Assembly: GCA_014529385.2 (NCBI GenBank)
Contig: CM043963.1
Coordinates: forward strand, 4,031,001 to 4,095,000
DNA length: 64,000 nucleotides
Direction: 5' to 3'
Source: Adiantum capillus-veneris
Lineage: Eukaryota > Streptophyta > Polypodiopsida > Polypodiales > Pteridaceae
In this document: positions 54,049 through 64,000 of the stretch, piece by piece
Position numbering within the stretch: position 1 is the stretch's first letter
Layout of the letters: each line of letters starts with the position of its first letter
Position numbers and translations under genes: made by a program
The notes under the pieces: generated by a model
What the model saw: the letters and a program-made list of their open reading frames with translations, nothing else
Told to the model about the DNA's origin: nothing
Database searches by the model: none

Positions 54049-54605
54049 TACAAGATGATACAAGAGTTCCAATCTATTGCTAGACGACGACTGAAAAATT
54101 GAGATAGATACATAGCAACCCAAAATAAAAGTAATGGAGAATATTTATAGGTGCTCATACTGGGTTTTGACTGATTGTGCAATGTAACTAATGGTAATTT
54201 TGTAAAGTAACTCATAGAAGAGGTTTTTAGGTAGACTATCTCCAGGGGTAGGTTATAGGTGCTCATATTGGGTTTTGATTGACTATGCAATGTAACTCTC
54301 ACAGGTAACTAATGGTAACTCTTGCAGGTAACTCGTAGAAGAGATTTTGTGTAGACTATCCCCAGGGGCAGGTTCCTACACTACTTAGTGCTTGGTTACA
54401 AGATGATACAAGAGTTCCAATCTACCGCTAGACAAAGGCTGACAAATTGAGATAGATACATAGCAGCACAAAATGAAAGTAATGGAAAAATTTTGTAGGT
54501 GCCCATATTGGGTTTTGACTGATTGTGTAGCTACTTAGACTCTAGTAACTAATGGTAACTCGTAGCAGAGGTTTCTGTGTAGACTATCTCCACGGGTAGG
54601 TTCCC
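54049..54605. repeat. nested tandem repeats of two units
   Basis: Unit A (ACAAGATGATACAAGAGTTC through AAAGTAATGG) at about 54050-54137 and 54401-54488. Unit B (TAGGTGCTCATATTGGGTTT through AGACTATCTCCAGGGG) at about 54148-54250, 54256-54370 and 54497-54600. The order is A-B-B-A-B. Confidence 0.85.
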
Positions 54606-54964
54606 ACACCAAAGTGTTATCTTGTGTAAGAATATATATATTCAGGTATTTTGTCCAATACTTGAACAACATTTGGATGTGATGGTGGTTAATAGTAGTT
54701 GTTTATGGTAGTTGATCACTTTCTATTGCTTTATCATCCATTTAGCTCCCACATATAGCATTTGATAGCATTCCATATATGAATAGGCATCATCATCATG
54801 ATTAAGGTACGTTTGGATTTTGAACCTCCTTCACGCTTTTTAAACGTTCTCTCAGACTCAGACAATGATTGGAGAAATTTGAAGTGTGGTATGAGTCCTA
54901 GATGCCCTTTCCCTAATCTTTGCGTGCGATGACCATTTGCTGTTGGTTTTTAGCCTTCTAGTTT

Positions 54965-56035
54965 AGAGGTAAGTTCTCCCGACCCCCCGTTGTCTGATGT
55001 GTTATGTTGTTTGGAGTATGGTCAGGTTGGCCGTGGGACTCAGTAGGTGCTTGACTAGGTTGACCCCTCCATGACTGGAGCTGGGAGCATCCATGGGGTC
55101 ATCACCATTCTTCTTTGGCGATGGCTCCCCCTCCATGGTGTCTTTGTCCTTATCATCGTCATGTGGGTTTGTTTTTAAATGTTTGATGAGTGCCTGGTTG
55201 GCCAAAGCGGTGGTGTAGGTGAAGCCGTTGTCCTCAATATCTTCTTTTATAGCAACCACAAGTTCTATAATTACTCTAGATTGAGGGTCAGATTGTTGTC
55301 TAAGTCAGTTATGTCTATTAGTGACCAATAAATGTATCTATCCATTACAATCTACTTCAAGACATTGTGGACTTCTTTTAGACTCTCATGGGCTGCTTGC
55401 TTTTTCTTTAGCGATAACTTATGTTCAGTCAGCTCTTTGGTAAGTTCCATTTTTCAGAATTTAGATTGGAGTTCAATTCAGGAGCTTCATTTCTCATTTT
55501 GTTGTTGTACTTCCTTGATAGTTTTGGTATACTGCTCCCTTTCATATTATTCTTCTATCACAAGCTCTTTTAGCTTCACTATGTTCTTTCCGTAGTTGTT
55601 AGCCTTGACAACTTCTTGCTCCAGCTATTTGCTGGAGGCGATCAATATCAAAGCCTCCATTATCTATCCTAGAACATTTACAATTGTGTTCTAGCCTATT
55701 TAAATTGTGGCAACACATCCATCTATGATCATGTCGACATTAGTATTGTCTCTTTAATATTTGATGATCAGAACATGATAAGGTGCTGCTATTTTTTTGG
55801 AGGCATCAATGACCTGATCACCCACTAACTTGTTCTTTTGTAAGGCTTGAAACCTATATAGAGATCTTTGGATTAAGGTTGTGGTGATCGTTGTGCCTTG
55901 TTTGGTAACAGTGGAAACCTGTTTTGATGTTTGTGCTTGTGCGGTTGTCTAATTGGTTGATGGCCATTTTGGGGGTCATACATGGTAGTACAATGAGCAT
56001 AGCTGTAGATTCTTTGGCTACCTTTTCAATGGCTA
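54965..56035 (-). pseudogene. decayed coiled-coil reading region, family unknown
   Basis: Minus strand. The open part 55002-55259 (MVAIKEDIEDNGFTYTTALA, then an Asp/Lys-rich and Ser/His-rich tail) is preceded upstream (55260-55930) by Lys/Glu/Gln-rich heptad-like sequence in one frame with scattered stops (KLKELVIEE, YTKTIKEVQQQNEK, KMELTKELTEHKLSLKKKQA). This bias across 900 bp suggests an old coding sequence for a coiled-coil protein. I do not recognise it. It is cut by copia 3 at about 56038. Confidence 0.35.
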
Positions 56036-56040
56036 TCTTG

Positions 56041-57470
56041 AATTACCCTATGTGGCCTTACATGATGCAACATGTCCTTGTGTCAAAGGGGGTTTGGAAC
56101 ATTGTGCAGGGCATTGATGTATATCCTGCGGGTTCTGAGGATGTAGGCGATGTTGAGGATGCTGCAGGTTTTGGTGACAGGGTTGTTGCTGCCCAAGTTG
56201 TTTTGCCTATGGCTTAGCAAGCTTACTGAGATGTAAAATATCCGCAAGCTCATTAATTGATTTTTTGTCTGTGAAGCGCACAATAACTCCTCACATTCGT
56301 TCATCAAAATCTGCAAACAAGCTTGCGATATTCTAGTTGGTCTTTATGCAAGTCACAATGAGGCAAAAACTGCATTGCGCATAAAGAGATGGAGTCAAAG
56401 ATTATGCATGAGGAAAATGACCTGGATACTTTCCTTGATGGTGTCATCAATAAGCAACTTATTTTTGCAGGTGAAGTCATTTCAGACAGTTTCCTTGTAC
56501 AAATTGTTCTTGATGCCTTTCCAGATTCTTACCAGACTTTTGCTTGTAGTTGGAGACTTATGACCCAAGGAAATCCTGAAGTTGTCAAGTTTGATGCATT
56601 ATGCACATTGCTATTGCAAGAGTCACTTTCCAAAAAAAACAGGACTAGACAGCATGCAGTTGAACATGCCTTTATTGCTGCTCAAAGAAAAGGTGGTAAC
56701 AACAATGTAGCCACATGGTTCTTCTATGAGTGGTAAATTGCATGTTCCTAATGCTTCTTGGAAGCAATTCGTCTAGAAATTTTGGTGATAAGGGAAAAAA
56801 GAAGATGCGTTGCCATTATTGTAAATCTAAATGATCATTTGATCAAGTAGTGTCCTACGTTGAAGGCCAAAGAGGCTGGTTCCACTACAAATGCAGCTAT
56901 TGTTGAGCCTTCTGTGTAAAGAGACTGTGATGTTGATGTTGATGCAGAATGGGCTTTTAGTGCAGAGCGCACTTATGATCCTTTTGTCCATGATGCATGT
57001 TTGGTAGTTGCTGCAGATTCTCAAGTGTGGTACTTTGATAGTGGTGCTACAAAGGACATTACCTCTCATCATGACTTGTTTACCTCTCTCGAGAATGTCC
57101 CTCATGGGAATTCGGCCACTTGTGCCAACAATGCCTCTTATCCGATCAAGGGAGTTGAAAAGATTGTGCTTACTCCTGCAAATGGCAGTTCTTTCACACT
57201 TGTTGATGAATTGTATGTACCTGGGATCAAGAAGAATCTTCTGCATGTATCTGCACTTGCTAGACTTGGTCTTGTAGTCAAATTTGTGGATGATAGATGT
57301 ACAGTACGTGATCTTAGTTTTGGTGATGAAATTGTTGCATCTGGAATTTTATGTCATGGGCTGTATAAGCTCACTTTATATGACAAGTGTGGTAGAAGGT
57401 TGCAAATGCATTTGTGGATTCTAAGGCTATTTCCGATGAAAAACCTTGGCATGCACGTTTTGGGCATCTG
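56041..57470 (+). pseudogene. copia 3 gag and protease
   Basis: Gag (SKGVWNIVQGIDVYP near 56084, with the Trp that is a stop in copia 1 and 2). Stops and shifts at 56215 and near 56320, 56730 and 56830, where the zinc knuckle CHYCK is broken after the second Cys. Protease WYFDSGATKDIT near 57030 keeps Asp-Ser-Gly. Confidence 0.82.
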
Positions 57471-58841
57471 AATTTTTCCAGTTTGCTGCATTTGCAGAAA
57501 TCTGATATGGTTTCTTCTTTGCCGTCTCTTGAAGCACCTATCAAACATGTTTATAAAGGCTATATTTTGGGTAAGATGTAACATTCAAAGTTTCCAAAGG
57601 ATGGTTCAGTTAGGGGTACATGCAGGTTGCAGCTTGTGCAGAGTGATGTTTGTGGGCCCATGCAAACTCCGTCCTTGGGCAATTACCTTTACTTTGTGAC
57701 TTTCATTGATGATTACTCCAGGCATGCATGGGTATATCCGCTTAAAGCAAAGTCCAAAGTATTTATGTGTTTCAAATTTTTTTTGGGTATGGCTGAAAAT
57801 GTCTCAAAATGTACTATGGGCACCCTCCGTTCCGATCGAGGGGGGGAGTATATGTCTCATGAGTTTAATGCATTTCAGGCTAGTCATGGGATAAAACACC
57901 AATGTACAGTGCCTTATACACCTTATCAAAATGGTGTTGATGAGAGGAAAAATAGGTCACTTATGGAAATGGCACGATGTATGGTCAAGAGTCAAGCTTT
58001 GCCGTATTCGTTTTGGCTTGAGACCATCATGTGTGCCACTTATGTACTAAGCAGGTGTCCTATGAAAGCTTTGCATTCTATGAATCCATATGAATCATGG
58101 CATGATAGAAAGCCTTCTATTGAGCACATGCTTGTTTTTTGTTGTTTGGCATATGATTTGGTGCCACAAATGCAGCGCAAGAGATTGGATGATAAGGCTG
58201 TCAAATATATTTTTGTTGATTATAGTGCTGAAATCAAAGGTTACAGGTTATATCATTCGCAAACAAAGCGTATCTTGGTCTCACGGGATGTTGTGTTTGT
58301 GGAAGATTCTGTTCAGCCCTTGCTGTCATGTACTAGAGACAGTAATGTAAGCTCACAGGGAATTTATGACACTTTGTTGCCTCTTTTCAGTGGTGGAAGT
58401 TCAGTTGTAAATTTCAATGAGGCAAATGTACAGCCTATAAGGGTTTCTAAAAAATTTAAAGATCAGCCTATTTCCTATGCCGATGTACATGATGTACTTG
58501 ATGAGGAAAGGGTTGAGAATGAGCAAGCTAGAGGTATGCCTAAATGGTTGGTGCATACTTTGCGTGACAGTAAATTGGATGCACCTTTGTCTAGTCGCAC
58601 TCGTTCAGGCTCTTGCCATGCATCAAATTGTTATGCTTTGGCTGTGTCTAGCTTACATAATGTTGAGGAACCTCTGTCTTTTAATGAAGCACAGAATTCA
58701 AAAAATCGGATGGCTGCCATGCAATCAAAATATGATGCACTTATAGAAAATGACACATGGACTTCATGTGATTTGCCTCCTGGCAAAAAGGCCATTGGTG
58801 CAAAGTGGGTTTACAAGTTGAAACACAAGCCGGATGGTTAG
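57420..58841 (+). pseudogene. copia 3 integrase, long open piece
   Basis: Pre-integrase FGHLNFSSLL near 57460, then an open frame of 404 codons (57627-58841). Core motifs SDVCGPM, TFIDDYSR, DRGGEYMSHEF and NGVDERKNRSL give D, D and E. The tail (YSAEIKGYRLY) and the Ser-rich linker lead to the start of reverse transcriptase (WVYKLKHKPDG), where a TAG at 58839 ends it. This is the best-preserved integrase of the three copia copies. Confidence 0.88.
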
Positions 58842-60184
58842 ATTGATTAGTATAAGGTTCGGCTTGTTGCAAACGGTTATGCACAACAAAAAGGCATAGA
58901 TTATGAAGAGACTTTTTCTCCCACTTGTTGTACGACTACTATGCATTTTCTATGTTCATTGGCAACTCATTTTGGTTGAAATGTGCATCAGTGAGACATT
59001 GTTACTTATTTCTTGAATGGTGACATATTTGAGGAAATTTCTATAACGCAGCCTCGCGGTTTTGTCAAGAAAGGACAAGAGGATAAAGTGTGTAGATGAT
59101 CTTTGTATGGGTTGAAGCAATCTCCTCGTGCTTGGTATGAGAAATCTGACACTCATTTGGTCAAACGAGGCTTTTGTAACAGTCCAACAGAAAGCACATT
59201 GTATGTAGAGCGTGAGGGTGATGTACCTCTCATTGTGGTTCTCTATGTGGATGATTTGTTGATCACTGGACCAAATGAGAGACATATTGTTGCATGTAAG
59301 GCTGATTTGAATGCCACTTTTAAGATAAAAGGTTTGGGGTTGTTGCATCATTACTTGGATATGCAATTTAGGCAGTGTAATGGTGGTATTGCCTTGTTTC
59401 AAAAAAGTTACATAGAGACATTTTTATGTAAGTTTGGACTTGAGGATTGCAAACCTATTGCCACTTCCATGGAACATGTTTGAAGTTGAGTCTTCATGAT
59501 GCTGGTGATCTTGTTGAACTCGCTCTTTACCAAATTGTTGTTGGATGACTCATTTATGTATGCAACATGAGGTCAGATATTCAATTTGCACTCTCTCAGG
59601 TCCAAAGATTCATGCATAGCTTAGGGTCTAAGCATTGGCAGGCTGTCAAGAGGATTCTTTGCTACTTGAGTGACACTTTACATCTTGGATTGTTTTATCC
59701 CAAGGGGGGATCATTGCCACCAGATTTACATGCTTTTTTGGACTCAGATAGGGATGGTTGTTTTGACACATGAGTCTCCACAAGTGGTTTTTGTTTCATG
59801 CTTGGCAGCTCATGCATATCATGGTTGAGCAATAAGCAACCTACTGTGGCCACTTCCAATTGTGAGACTGAGTACAGGGCAGTCTTCAAAGCTACGGTTG
59901 AGTGTGTATGGCTTAGATGCCTTATGGCTGATTTGCGTGTTGGACATGACACTACCAACACTATCTTCATTGACAGTCCAAGCACATTAGCAGTTGCGAG
60001 AAACCACACAAAGCACATTAAGGTGCATTACCACTATGTCAGGGAGAGACTCTCAGAAGGAGAGATCAGCTTGGCTTATGTGCCAACGCAGGACAACCTT
60101 GCAGATATTTTCACAAAGGCATTGTCTTGTGAGAAGTTCAAAGCTTTCCGCAAAGCTTTGGGCTTACTCCCCTTTGTGGACTGA
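58842..60184 (+). pseudogene. copia 3 reverse transcriptase and RNase H
   Basis: QPRGFVKKGQEDKVC near 59050, LYGLKQSPRAWYEKSDTHL near 59102, YVDDLLITG near 59244, then PKGGSLPPDLHAFLDSDR near 59699 and RNase H end ATSNCETEY near 59850. Stops near 58852, 58978, 59098, 59481, 59547 and 59771. It ends at 60181 (LLPFVD). Confidence 0.88.
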
Positions 60185-60271
60185 TCATGACGTCCTCGGG
60201 GCATGGCACTTCCCTATACTCTATGTGCCAGCTCTCGTTCACCGCATCACTCCTAGGGGGGGTTTTCTACC

Positions 60272-60494
60272 ATGTACATGTGGTAGTGATGTGTATGAAC
60301 ATACTTAGGACCACTGAGGAAATTTTTTCCCTCGCTAGGAGTTTTGTTCCCCCATGCATTGTATATACGCCCATCACTCTAGGGCTAACTTATCTCTTCA
60401 TTGCACACTAAGTAATTCACTCTTTGTTGTGTGCCTTGAGCTTCCTTCATCTTATCCAAGATGTGTGTGTTTTCCTGCAACCCTAATTCCTACA
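60272..60494 (+). repeat. 3' LTR of copia 3
   Basis: Follows the purine tract TAGGGGGGG. It starts TTCTACCATGTACATG (the TG is lost) and ends TTCCTACA. Matches the copia 1 LTR with many changes. Confidence 0.85.
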
Positions 60495-60507
60495 ATCACC
60501 AAATAAA

Positions 60508-61164
60508 TCAATCGAATATTTCCTCCATTGATGGTGAATGTTGTTGTATCAACATTGCTTTTGCTAAAACATTAGGTTCATTTTGAGAATCTTTAACAAA
60601 AATCATATACACGGAAATAGAGCTCTTTACTGACTTATTGAAAGCTTGCTTATGTACAATGGGTATGGTGCTACCCAACTCCTTAGCATCTATGTACATA
60701 TCTTTTTCCCTGTACCTAAAATAGATTTGTCTTTCAGGGAATTTAACATTGGCAGTCATGCAATCAAACCATGGTGCCCCTAGGATTACATCCTCATGTT
60801 TGAGAGGAGAGATGAAGAAATCCTCCTTGTCCACATAGTTTTGGACAAGGAGCCTCAATTTCCTAATTAAGGGAGTGACTGAGGCTTCTTGTCCCTTGAA
60901 AGCACCATCAGCAGGTAGGACATCTCCCATCTCACAGGCTTGGATGCCTAGCTTGGTGGCCAACTCTATGGATATGAAATTGTGAGTAGAACCACGGTCA
61001 AAGAGAATGAAAGCATCATGTTCTCTTACCTTTCCCCAAGCATGACATAGAGGAGATCCTTTGTGATGAGCATCCTCTTCTTGAATTTCGACTAAGGAAG
61101 CTCTAGGAGGCTCATCACGTGTATTCTTGTGGGGGAAATCACAATAGGCATGCCCTTGCTCCAT
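60508..61164 (-). pseudogene. gypsy aspartic protease region
   Basis: Minus strand, 218 codons. A gag-end knuckle-like CMEQGHAYCDF lies just upstream. The retropepsin is recognised by AFILFDRGSTHNFISIELA near 61010, where Arg replaces the Ser of the active Asp-Ser-Gly, and by EDVILGAPWFD near 60800 (the ILG strand). No other domain follows. The stop at 60508 is close to the copia junction. The changed active site predicts a dead enzyme. Confidence 0.82.
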
Positions 61165-61199
61165 GCACTTGAAACAAAGGTTATCTTTTTTATAATGCT

Positions 61200-62640
61200 C
61201 TAGATCTTTAGGAGAGAGTTTATTTTTGCCTTTATGAACTCCCTTCTCCTTGGCTTTGTTGTTGTTGGAGTTGCCTTTGGGAGACTTTGGACGTTGTCCT
61301 TCCCCTTAGGCTCACTACGGTTCTTGTTTTCCAGGGGCTTAAGATTTCTCTTAGCCACTTGTTGAAAGTTGATTCTTGAAGTCACCATGGTATGGTGTAT
61401 GACCACAGATATGGTGCGTGGCCTTTGGGAGTTAACATACTCCACCATATCCTCACATAAACCCGCACAAAATTGTTGTTGTTCCTCTCTAAAATCCATA
61501 TTTTTGTAGACAGTGGCTTTGAGATATAAATCCCAAAACTTGTCTACGTATTTGTGAATAGATTCATAGGGAGAGAGCTTCAAGCTTCGCCATTCAGTGA
61601 GTACTTTGTCTTTGGCATCACTAGCCAAAAACTGCTCCATGATGGAAGCTCTTAAAGCTTTCCATGTTTGTGGAGCTTCACCGTTTGCTTGTAAGCTAGA
61701 CCACCATTGCCTGACGGACTTTTGAAAATGCATAGCTACATGACGTAGCTTAGAGGACTCCGTGATGCCCTCATCTCCAAACGCCGGATCGAATTGTTGG
61801 ATAAAGGCCAAGACTTTGTCCGTAGCACCAAAGGTGCCATTGTGGGTAAGGAAAGATGTGTTCTTTCCTCCCTCTTTGAACGTTTTGAGCTTGGACGACC
61901 TTTTCTAGGTAGCATAGGATTTCCTATGACCTCTTCTTGGGCAGTTTGAGAGTTTCACCATCACTTTCTTTAGAAGAGGAAGAGGATGAGGAGGATGGAG
62001 AAGAGGGTGATCTCTTTCTTGTCTTTTTCTTCCCTTGTCCCTCCGCTTCTACACCATTACTTTCTTTAGAAGAAGAAGAGGATGAAGAAGATGGAGAAGA
62101 GGTGACCTCTTTCTTGTCTTTTTCTTCTCTTGTTTCCGTTCTTTCCTCTTTGATTTATGGTGAAGAGGAGTATGCGATGGTCTTCTTTCGTTTAGGGGGT
62201 GTTGGAGAGCGTTTTTCTTGTCATCTTTGTGGAACCATCTCCATCGACGTGGCAGGAGACTCACTTTTTTCTTGTTCTTTTGGTGGGGGCTCTACCATTG
62301 AAACTTGGGATCTCCTTTGAGAGGGAGATGCCTCATCGAGTAGTAAGTTTTTGAGCCCTTTGTACGGATCCTCCTCTTCTTCCCTTATCGGAGAGAGTCC
62401 TCTTTTGGGAGTCTCACCAAGAGCTTTCCTAGGTACTCTCTCTTCTTGGTGGGGAGTTTGGAGAATACCATGGGTGCACAATTGCTGTAGCACTTCACCT
62501 TGGAGGGATGGATTGCCCAGGGCTTGTTGAAGCCTAGAAACAAGATAGTTTACAAGCATAGGGGCATCATTAGTTGCTCTTTCATTATCAAAATCAAAGC
62601 TATCAACATTCATTTCAATCTCTTTTCCCTTGTCAGCCAT
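61200..62640 (-). pseudogene. gypsy gag
   Basis: Minus strand, ATG at 62640 (MADKGKEIEMNVDSFDF). N-terminal acidic/Pro-rich part to 62221, a Lys/Ser-rich middle with poly-Ser (two 96-bp tandem units, 61965-62125), and the gag capsid domain 61811-61350 (FIQQFDPAFGDEG, HFQKSVRQWWSSLQ, WRSLKLSPYESIHKYVDKFW). Frame breaks near 62220, 61910 and 61860. It ends in a basic tail before the protease. Confidence 0.82.
61965..62135. repeat. 96-bp tandem duplication in gag
   Basis: TTTCTTTAGAAGA starts at 61965 and 62061, and both units run through GAGGATG...GGAGAAGAGG to TCTTTCTTGTCTTTTTCTTC. 96 bp is 32 codons, so the gag frame is kept. Confidence 0.9.
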
Positions 62641-63040
62641 ACTAGCAAATTTTTAATGTAAATTTTTACTTGTACTTTGGCACTTCAAGCCCTAGTTGCT
62701 ACTCGTCTTTACCTTCAAAAATAAGCACTCAAGCATCTATACCCGTGGCTTGAATATTATTAATTGAAAGGAATAGAAGAGAGGGCTTCACAGAGCCGAG
62801 ACAGCACAGGTTCTTGTCAAGATTCTAATAGCTCAATAATGGTTAAGCCATAGGCAAGCCCCGTAGGACTCCATTATTAAGACCATAGCTCTCAACGGTA
62901 TCCCCGTTAACTGCATAAATTAGGTGTGCTTCAAGGATGAAAAATCCTTATTCTAATTACTCTTTTGCAATTAATAGCACCAACCATTTGTAGCAAGCTT
63001 GAGGACCTCTCTTCTTGAGCAAGAAAAGAGAAATCGATAG
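62641..63040. other. gypsy untranslated leader
   Basis: Between the primer site and the gag ATG on the minus strand. No gene seen. Confidence 0.6.
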
Positions 63041-63052
63041 CTTTGATACCAG
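63041..63052 (-). other. primer binding site of the last gypsy
   Basis: GCTTTGATACCA (near 63040-63051) is the reverse complement of TGGTATCAAAGC, one change from the initiator tRNA-Met site. Confidence 0.8.
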
Positions 63053-64000
63053 TGTAACATTTAATGCACTAGTAACTTGTGTGTGGCAGATAATGATAAC
63101 ATAGTGAGCATTTCATTAAGAAAAAGTTCCTAATGAGCATAGAAATAGTACTTAGTTTGAGGAAGTAACATAGCAATTTACACGTAGCTAGTTTGGCATA
63201 GACAATACTTGAAAAGAGAGACAAATAGAACAATTGACAACAGTTGAGGACCGGATTTACATGGAGCCGGTCCCCCCTCCAAAAAGGCTTTGTATTATAG
63301 CGTCTCCCATCAAAGGAGACTTTTGTACAATACAATCTTTGTGGTCCTTGAAAAAACTAGTTACTGCAATGAAGATGGAAGCTTCATGCACCAAATTATG
63401 CTTGGAAAACACACCTAGTGGGCCTAGCCTTAGTCCCAAGACCTCACACACCTTCAAACATGGTGAGAGCTAGCAGGGAATGAGGAAAGATTGAGAGGAA
63501 GAAGAAGTATCTTACGAGAAAAAAGTATTATCTTCACATAATCACTCTAATAGCATAGATTAGCTTAGTAATTAGCATGGTCGAGGAGATGAGCATGCCA
63601 TTGAAGCTTGGCTCTTGTTTGGATTTGCATTCCATAGCCAAGAGTTGTTGGTGTAGTCCTCTACTTCTCAATGCTTGGAGAAGGAGATGGAGTTCTTGAT
63701 CAACACATGAGTTGTGTGTGTGGGTGTGTGTGTGTGTAGAAAAAATTAGATAGACTAAAATGCCAACCTCTCTCTCTCTCTTGGTCGACCCCTCCTCCCA
63801 ATTACTCTTGTTGGCTTCCCATTGGCTCCTACAAAGCTTGGCCAATAACAATTAAGAATCATAGTTGATAGCCTTGTGACATGTGTCCCCCTTTCCCCTT
63901 TTGTGAGAGATTTAGGTAAATAAAATAATTTATTAAACTCTCATTGGACCTTTTAGTCTTCTGGCCAATAGGAATCAAGCAAGCCATTGGGCCGCTCGAT
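63053..64000 (-). repeat. 5' LTR of the last gypsy, probably running off the window
   Basis: On the minus strand it ends TTAAATGTTACA at 63053, next to the primer site. No start could be located before 64000, so at least about 950 bp is inferred. Contains a (GT)n tract at 63713-63737. The minus frame at 63069-63335 is probably chance. Confidence 0.6.

Larger units (their letters stand above)
51592..54960. other. gene-poor stretch with tandem repeats and homopolymers
   Basis: No coding region recognised. Contains G and C homopolymers and three tandem-repeat loci listed separately. A direct repeat AGTGATATG...GAAGG-type segment near 51985-52110 suggests a local duplication of about 85 bp. Confidence 0.5.
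56038..60494 (+). mobile_element. Ty1/copia retrotransposon 3, 5'-truncated
   Basis: Same family as copia 1 and 2. It begins inside gag (NYPMWPYMMQHVL) with no 5' LTR, and runs through protease, integrase, reverse transcriptase and RNase H to a 3' LTR at 60272-60494. Confidence 0.9.
60495..64000 (-). mobile_element. Ty3/gypsy retrotransposon, 5' half, cut by copia 3
   Basis: Minus orientation: 5' LTR from 63053 rightward, primer site, leader, gag (62640-61200), protease (61164-60508). Pol beyond protease is absent; copia 3 sequence follows at 60494. It is a different lineage from the large gypsy (initiator tRNA-Met primer site, other gag). Confidence 0.85.

Noticed and set aside
61937-62320. 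127-codon plus-strand frame rich in Glu and Asp
   Set aside because: Antisense of the poly-Ser/Lys part of the minus-strand gag.

Overview
This is eukaryotic nuclear DNA from a land plant. Split genes with GT..AG introns, a plant-type LRR receptor kinase, Ty1/copia and Ty3/gypsy elements primed by initiator tRNA-Met, and a MULE-like transposase with a SWIM finger all point that way. The very dense TE nest, long GA/CT arrays and these particular copia and MULE lineages make me think of a fern or another seed-free vascular plant; that is an inference from memory of the families, not proven here.

Layout. 1-4000: the 3' half of an LRR receptor-like kinase gene (+), with an in-frame TGA just before the catalytic loop. 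4000-5700: minisatellite, GA repeats and gene-free DNA. 5726-15942: a decayed MULE-like DNA transposon (+), cut in two by a 7.2-kb LTR element (7238-14401). That element has no recognisable gag-pol, a PPR-like gene fragment, and three LTRs, the last inverted; its outer ends are bounded by a 5-bp duplication (ACACG). 16.5-18.0 kb: minisatellites and an ORF1-only LINE-like unit (-). 18.4-29.9 kb: a second such unit, split by copia element 1 (18922-29600), which is itself split by a short-LTR element, N1 (21657-27162, -). 30.7-32.25 kb: gag of copia element 2 (-). Its 5' LTR was hit by a large gypsy element (32255-51387, +; duplication AACAC), which in turn carries N2 (37566-42846, +; duplication ATGAG), a relative of N1. 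The rest of the copia 2 LTR is at 51388-51591. 51.6-56 kb: gene-poor DNA with tandem repeats, homopolymer runs and a decayed coiled-coil reading region. 56038-60494: 5'-truncated copia element 3 (+). 60495-64000: 5' half of another gypsy element (-), with protease, gag, primer site and an LTR that probably runs past the window end.

No intact host gene is certain. Almost all coding sequence belongs to retroelements broken by stops and frameshifts. The order of events can be read from interrupted frames and target-site duplications: MULE then the three-LTR element; LINE-like unit then copia 1 then N1; copia 2 then gypsy then N2. The most unusual points are the inverted third LTR, ORF1-only LINE-like units ending in (CT)n, a second retropepsin-like domain after integrase in the large gypsy, its intact 140-residue downstream ORF behind a TATA box, and the N1/N2 pair, which share non-coding interiors but have diverged LTRs.
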